From Thauera butanivorans NBRC 103042 (GTDB lineage Bacteria; Pseudomonadota; Gammaproteobacteria; Burkholderiales; Rhodocyclaceae), in NCBI RefSeq assembly GCF_001591165.1, contig NZ_BCUG01000017.1, forward strand, positions 52,885 through 116,884: a stretch of 64,000 nt of DNA, written 5' to 3'. Positions 59,941 through 64,000 of this stretch are shown in pieces (position 1 is the first letter of the stretch; every line of letters begins with the position of its first letter). Position numbers and translations under genes: made by a program. Below the pieces are notes generated by a model. That model searched no databases, was not told where the DNA came from, and worked only from the letters and a program-made list of their open reading frames with translations.

Positions 59941-61395
59941 ATGAAACAGATCCACAATTTCATCAATGGCGAATTCGTCGCCACCGCCAAGTCCTTCGAC
60001 AAGTTCTCGCCGCTGGACAACGCCCTGATCGCCAAGGTGCATGAGGCGGGCAAGGCCGAAGTCGATGCCGCCGTCGCCGCCGCGCGTGCCGCCTTGTCGG
60101 GGCCGTGGGGCCGCATGACCGTGGCCGACCGCGTCGATCTGCTCAACGCGGTGGCCGACGGCATCAACAAGCGTTTCGATGATTTCCTCGCCGCCGAATG
60201 CGCCGATACCGGCAAGCCGCGCAGCCTCGCCAGTCATATCGACATTCCGCGCGGCGCGGCCAACTTCAAGGTGTTCGCGGACGTCATCAAGAGCGTGCCG
60301 ACCGAGTTCTTCGAGATGGCGACGCCGGACGGCCGCGGTGCGCTGAACTATGCCGTGCGCCGCCCGGTGGGCGTGGTCGGTGTCATCTGTCCGTGGAACC
60401 TGCCCCTGCTGTTGATGACCTGGAAGGTCGGGCCTGCGCTGGCCTGCGGCAACACCGTGGTGGTGAAGCCTTCGGAGGAAACCCCGCAGACGGCGGCCCT
60501 GCTCGGCGAGGTGATGAACGAGGTCGGCATGCCGAAGGGCGTCTACAACGTCGTGCACGGCTTTGGCCCGGGCTCGGCGGGCGAATTCGTCACCGCGCAT
60601 CCGAACGTCGATGCCATCACCTTCACCGGCGAGACCCGCACCGGCGCGGCGATCATGAAGGCGGCAGCGGAAGGTGCGCGCCCGGTGTCGCTCGAGATGG
60701 GCGGCAAGAATCCGGCGATCGTGTTCGCCGATTGCGATTTCGACGCCGCCATCGAAGGCACGATGCGCTCGGTCTTCGCCAACTGCGGCCAGGTCTGCCT
60801 GGGCACCGAGCGTGTCTATGTCGAACGGCCGATCTTCGAGCGTTTCGTCGAGGCGCTGAAGAAGGGCGCGGAAGGGCTCAGGCTCGGCCGCCCCGAAGAT
60901 GCCGCCACCGGCCTCGGCCCGCTGATCTCGCAGGAGCACAAGCAGAAGGTGCTGTCCTACTACGAGAAGGCCAGGGCGCTGGGCGCCACCGTCGTCACCG
61001 GCGGCGGCGTGCCCGTGATGCCGGGGGAACTGGCGAACGGCGCCTGGGTGCAGCCGACGATCTGGACCGGGCTGGACGACAGCTCGCCGATCGCGCGCGA
61101 GGAAATCTTCGGTCCCTGCACGCTGATCCAGCCGTTCGACGACGAGGACGAAGTGGTCCGCCGTGCCAACGATACCGACTACGGCCTGGCCTGCTCGGTG
61201 TGGACCCGCGATCTGGTACGCGCCCACCGCGTCGCGGGCCGCATCGAGGCCGGCCTGGTGTGGGTGAATTCCTGGTTCCTGCGCGACCTGCGCACGCCTT
61301 TCGGCGGCTCGAAGCAGTCCGGCATCGGCCGCGAAGGCGGCGTGCATTCGCTCGAGTTCTATACCGAGCTGAAGAACATCTGCATCAAGCTGTGA
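59941..61395 (+). CDS. dmpC: 2-hydroxymuconic semialdehyde dehydrogenase
   Basis: NAD-dependent aldehyde dehydrogenase of 484 residues, converting the ring-cleavage product to 4-oxalocrotonate. The catalytic C286 is in NCGQVCLGTERVYV and the general base E252 in LEMGGKNP. The motif PWNLPLLLMTWKVGPALACGN is typical of the XylG/DmpC group. GAGGAA precedes the ATG at 59941. With dmpD it forms the two branches of the meta pathway. Confidence 0.95.
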   Translation: MKQIHNFINGEFVATAKSFDKFSPLDNALIAKVHEAGKAEVDAAVAAARAALSGPWGRMTVADRVDLLNAVADGINKRFDDFLAAECADTGKPRSLASHIDIPRGAANFKVFADVIKSVPTEFFEMATPDGRGALNYAVRRPVGVVGVICPWNLPLLLMTWKVGPALACGNTVVVKPSEETPQTAALLGEVMNEVGMPKGVYNVVHGFGPGSAGEFVTAHPNVDAITFTGETRTGAAIMKAAAEGARPVSLEMGGKNPAIVFADCDFDAAIEGTMRSVFANCGQVCLGTERVYVERPIFERFVEALKKGAEGLRLGRPEDAATGLGPLISQEHKQKVLSYYEKARALGATVVTGGGVPVMPGELANGAWVQPTIWTGLDDSSPIAREEIFGPCTLIQPFDDEDEVVRRANDTDYGLACSVWTRDLVRAHRVAGRIEAGLVWVNSWFLRDLRTPFGGSKQSGIGREGGVHSLEFYTELKNICIKL

Positions 61396-61406
61396 GGCCG
61401 GCCGCG

Positions 61407-62261
61407 ATGAGCGCCACCAGCCCCGAGATCGCCGACAGCATCGTCGCTGCCGGCATCCGTACCAACTACCACGACCTCGGCAGCGGCCACCCGTTGCTGA
61501 TGATCCACGGCTCCGGGCCGGGCGTATCGGCCTGGGCCAACTGGCGTCTGGTGATGCCCGAACTGGCCAGGCAGGCGAGGGTGATCGCGCCCGACATGGT
61601 CGGCTTCGGTTTCACCGAGCGGCCGGCAGGCCAGCGCTACGACATGGATGCCTGGGTCGCGCAGGCGGTCGGCCTGCTCGACGCGCTGGGCATCGAACGG
61701 ACCGACCTCGTCGGCAACTCCTTCGGCGGCGCGCTGGCGCTGGCCATCGCCATCCGCCATCCGCAGCGGGTGCGCCGGCTGGTGCTGATGGGCAGCGTCG
61801 GCGTGCCGTTCGAGATCACCCCGGGGCTGGACGCGGTGTGGGGCTATACGCCGTCGTTCGAGAACATGCGCGCGATCATGGACTACTTCGCCTGGGACCG
61901 TTCGCTGGTGAACGACGAATTGGCGCAACTGCGCTACCAGGCCAGCATCCGCCCCGGCTTCCAGGAGTCCTTCGCGGCGATGTTCCCCGCGCCGCGCCAG
62001 CGCTGGGTGGATGCGATGGCCAGCCGCGAGGCCGACATCCGTGCGCTGCCGCACGAAACCCTGGTGATCCACGGCCGCGACGATCGGGTCATCCCGCTGG
62101 CCACTTCGCTGACCCTGGCCGACTGGATTTCCCGCGCGCAGCTCCACGTCTTCGGCCGCTGCGGCCACTGGACGCAGATCGAACATGCCGGGCGTTTTGC
62201 CCGCCTGGTGGGCGATTTCCTCGCCGAAGCCAGCGACGACGAACCGAAACCCCTGAACTGA
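61407..62261 (+). CDS. dmpD: 2-hydroxymuconic semialdehyde hydrolase
   Basis: Alpha/beta-hydrolase of 284 residues cleaving C-C bonds of the meta-cleavage product to 2-oxopent-4-enoate and a carboxylate. The nucleophile S105 lies in GNSFGGA, the acid is D225 or D226 (HGRDDRVIP) and H254 lies in CGHWTQIEH. The oxyanion motif HGSGPGVSAW is near 33-42. It starts 11 bases after dmpC. Confidence 0.94.
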   Translation: MSATSPEIADSIVAAGIRTNYHDLGSGHPLLMIHGSGPGVSAWANWRLVMPELARQARVIAPDMVGFGFTERPAGQRYDMDAWVAQAVGLLDALGIERTDLVGNSFGGALALAIAIRHPQRVRRLVLMGSVGVPFEITPGLDAVWGYTPSFENMRAIMDYFAWDRSLVNDELAQLRYQASIRPGFQESFAAMFPAPRQRWVDAMASREADIRALPHETLVIHGRDDRVIPLATSLTLADWISRAQLHVFGRCGHWTQIEHAGRFARLVGDFLAEASDDEPKPLN

Positions 62262-62272
62262 GGCCAATCGAC

Positions 62273-63055
62273 ATGGACCGCAATCTCATCGAACAGCTCG
62301 GCGACGAGCTTTACCAGGCGCTGGTGAAGCGCGAAGTGCTGGCGCCGCTCACCGAGCGCCACCCGGAGATCACCATCGCCGACGCTTACCGCGTGCAACA
62401 GCGCATGATCGCGCGCCGGCTGGAAGCCGGCGAACGCATCGTCGGCAAGAAGATCGGCGTCACCAGCAAGGCGGTGATGAACATGCTCGGCGTGTTCCAG
62501 CCCGACTTCGGCATGCTGACCGACCGCATGCTCTACAACGAAGGCGAGGCGATTCCGGCCGGCAGCCTGATCCAGCCCAAGGCCGAAGGCGAGATCGCCT
62601 TCGTGCTGAAGAGGGATCTGAAAGGTCCGGGCGTCACTGCCGCCGAGGTGCTGGCCGCGACCGAAGGCGTGATGACCTGCTTCGAGATCGTCGATTCGCG
62701 CATCCGCGACTGGAAGATCCGCATCCAGGACACCGTGGCGGATAACGCCTCCTGCGGCGTGTTCGTGCTCGGCGACAGCCTGGTCGATCCCCGGCGGGTC
62801 GATCTGAACACCTGCGGCATGGTGCTGGAGAAGAACGGCGAGATCGTCGCCACCGGCTCGGGCGCCGCGGCACTCGGCGCGCCTGCGAACGCGGTGGCCT
62901 GGCTGGCGAACACGCTCGGTGCGCTCGACATCAGCCTGAAGGCGGGTGAAGTCGTGCTGTCGGGTTCGCTGGCGATCATGGTGCCGGTGGTGGCTGGCGA
63001 CAACCTTCGCGTCACCATCGGCGGCATCGGCGGCTGCTCGGTGCGTTTCGTCTGA
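62273..63055 (+). CDS. dmpE: 2-oxopent-4-enoate hydratase
   Basis: Metal-dependent hydratase of 260 residues of the fumarylacetoacetase-like family, adding water to 2-oxopent-4-enoate to give 4-hydroxy-2-oxovalerate. Conserved parts are GKKIGVTSKAVMNMLGVFQPDFG (58-80), PKAEGEIAFVL and CFEIVDSRIRDWKI. It lies 11 bases after dmpD. Confidence 0.95.
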   Translation: MDRNLIEQLGDELYQALVKREVLAPLTERHPEITIADAYRVQQRMIARRLEAGERIVGKKIGVTSKAVMNMLGVFQPDFGMLTDRMLYNEGEAIPAGSLIQPKAEGEIAFVLKRDLKGPGVTAAEVLAATEGVMTCFEIVDSRIRDWKIRIQDTVADNASCGVFVLGDSLVDPRRVDLNTCGMVLEKNGEIVATGSGAAALGAPANAVAWLANTLGALDISLKAGEVVLSGSLAIMVPVVAGDNLRVTIGGIGGCSVRFV

Positions 63056-63139
63056 TCGATTGCGCGCGGCGGATAACTTCCAACCTGTCTCCCTCTTCGT
63101 CCGCCGCGCCTCTTTTCCCCGTCTCCTGGAGAACATCCG

Positions 63140-63934
63140 ATGGATCTCGAACTATCCGGCAAGCGTGCGCTGGTGACCGGCTCGACGGCAGGCATCGGCT
63201 ATGCCATCGCCCGCCGGCTCGCTGCCGAAGGCGCCGAAGTCGTGGTGAATGGCCGTGACGCAGGCCGTGTCGAGGCGGCTTGCACGCGTGTGCGTACCGA
63301 AGTGCCGCAGGCCTGGGTGCGTGGGGTCGCGGCCGACGTGAGTACCGCGGCAGGCGTGGCTGGCCTGCTCGAGCACTGCGGTGAAGTGGACGTGCTGGTG
63401 AACAACTTCGGCATCTTCGAGCCTCGTGCCTTCGAGGACATCGGCGATGCCGACTGGCTGCGTTTCTTCGAAGCCAACGTGATGAGCGGCGTGCGTCTCG
63501 CACGCCATTGCCTGCCGCGCATGAAGGTTCGCGGCTGGGGCCGGATCGTGTTCATTTCCAGTGAATCCGGCCTGAATCCGCCGGGCGACATGGTGCATTA
63601 CGGCATGAGCAAGTCTGCCCAGCTTTCGGTGTCGCGCGGCATGGCCGAGACCTGCTGCGGTACCGGCGTGACGGTGAATGCCGTGCTGCCCGGGCCGACC
63701 CGCACCGAAGGCGTCATCGAGTTCTTCGGCAGGCTGGCGGCGGAGCAGGGCGTGGCGGTGGAAACGGTCGAGCGCGAGTTCTTCAATCGCGATCGACCGA
63801 GTTCCCTGCTGCGGCGTTTCATCGAACCGGCCGAAGTGGCCAATCTGGTGGCCTATGTCTGCAGCCCGCTATCGGCGGCCACCAATGGCGCCGCGTTGCG
63901 CGCCGATGGCGGCGTCGTGCGCAGCATCGGCTGA
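63140..63934 (+). CDS. SDR family oxidoreductase in the meta operon
   Basis: Short-chain dehydrogenase of 264 residues. TGSTAGIGYAIA (13-24) binds NAD(P), SSESGL carries the catalytic Ser, and the active Tyr/Lys appear as YGMSKSAQ. Its substrate is not known: it is not part of the standard phenol meta pathway, so it may act on a substituted pathway intermediate or an alcohol. A CTGGAGAA lies before the ATG. The operon continues beyond it. Confidence 0.85.
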   Translation: MDLELSGKRALVTGSTAGIGYAIARRLAAEGAEVVVNGRDAGRVEAACTRVRTEVPQAWVRGVAADVSTAAGVAGLLEHCGEVDVLVNNFGIFEPRAFEDIGDADWLRFFEANVMSGVRLARHCLPRMKVRGWGRIVFISSESGLNPPGDMVHYGMSKSAQLSVSRGMAETCCGTGVTVNAVLPGPTRTEGVIEFFGRLAAEQGVAVETVEREFFNRDRPSSLLRRFIEPAEVANLVAYVCSPLSAATNGAALRADGGVVRSIG

Positions 63935-63997
63935 CCGCAGCACCGGTTGCCGCAACACAGACTGACCGCATTCAACTTTCCGACAAGGAACCGACTC

Positions 63998-64000
63998 ATG
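63998..64000 (+). CDS. Start codon of the next gene (cut by the window end)
   Basis: The last three bases are ATG, preceded by AAGGA about nine bases upstream. The rest lies outside the window. In related meta operons the next steps would be an acylating aldehyde dehydrogenase, aldolase or 4-oxalocrotonate enzymes; which one cannot be told here. Confidence 0.5.

Noticed and set aside
58594..61347. A 917-codon minus-strand open frame covering the GntR gene and running far upstream
   Set aside because: Only the part from 59331 downward encodes a recognisable protein; the extension is antisense to the HbpS-like gene and dmpC and arises from high GC content.

Overview
The window is about 64 kb of GC-rich DNA that reads as the chromosome of a betaproteobacterium of the Azoarcus/Thauera (Rhodocyclales) type. 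This placement is inferred from gene content: multicomponent phenol hydroxylase with a DmpR-type activator, a complete Sox thiosulfate-oxidation set, cbb3 oxidase with FNR, PHB synthase, and a betaproteobacterial intergenic repeat. I see no phage, insertion sequence or CRISPR array. One tRNA gene (Thr, CGT) is present.

Layout. 1-2.7 kb: end of coaBC, dut, a Nudix hydrolase and a diheme cytochrome c4. 2.8-11.4 kb: a flavocytochrome-c sulfide dehydrogenase-like pair (minus) divergent from soxCDYZAXB (plus), with a repeat and terminators between soxX and soxB. 11.7-14.7 kb: a DUF4212/sodium-solute symporter pair, a small membrane protein and a second DUF4212 gene on the other strand. 14.8-22.7 kb (minus): an EF-G-like GTPase and a run of membrane proteins (MFS, LrgB, LrgA, GATE-domain, EamA, TauE/SafE). 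23-25.4 kb: tRNA-Thr, an MFS exporter and an SDR dehydrogenase behind a palindromic operator. 25.5-34.3 kb: ccoI-ccoS, then ccoNOQP-ccoG-ccoH. 34.4-43.2 kb: UspA-family protein, MBL-fold nuclease, PhaC, a Dnr-like regulator, a SirB2 protein, FNR, HemN, a TauE/SafE-like membrane protein and Ppa. 43.3-64 kb: the phenol catabolic island, with dmpR (minus), a 2Fe-2S ferredoxin, dmpKLMNOP, a four-gene envelope module (YCF48 lipoprotein, MMPL/RND permease, DUF1302, DUF1329), catechol 2,3-dioxygenase, a GntR regulator (minus), then an HbpS/GlcG-like protein, dmpC, dmpD, dmpE and an SDR. A further gene starts on the last three bases.

How it works together. Phenol bound by the DmpR sensor should switch on two sigma-54 promoters, one before the ferredoxin and one before the hydroxylase. 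Phenol becomes catechol, which is cleaved in the meta position and processed by DmpC/DmpD/DmpE. The ferredoxin is expected to keep catechol dioxygenase reduced. A GntR protein encoded inside the island may add a second layer of control: a TCGAGA-centred motif recurs at five places near these operons. Low-oxygen respiration is tied together by FNR-type boxes before ccoN, before the UspA/MBL pair and between fnr and hemN. A fourth box lies just ahead of a strong terminator and could drive a small RNA. Sulfur oxidation feeds electrons into the same respiratory chain.

Most worth following up: the YCF48-RND-DUF1302-DUF1329 module inside the phenol operon, the recurrent TCGAGA motif, the possible FNR-dependent small RNA between ccoS and ccoN, and the duplicated DUF4212 genes.
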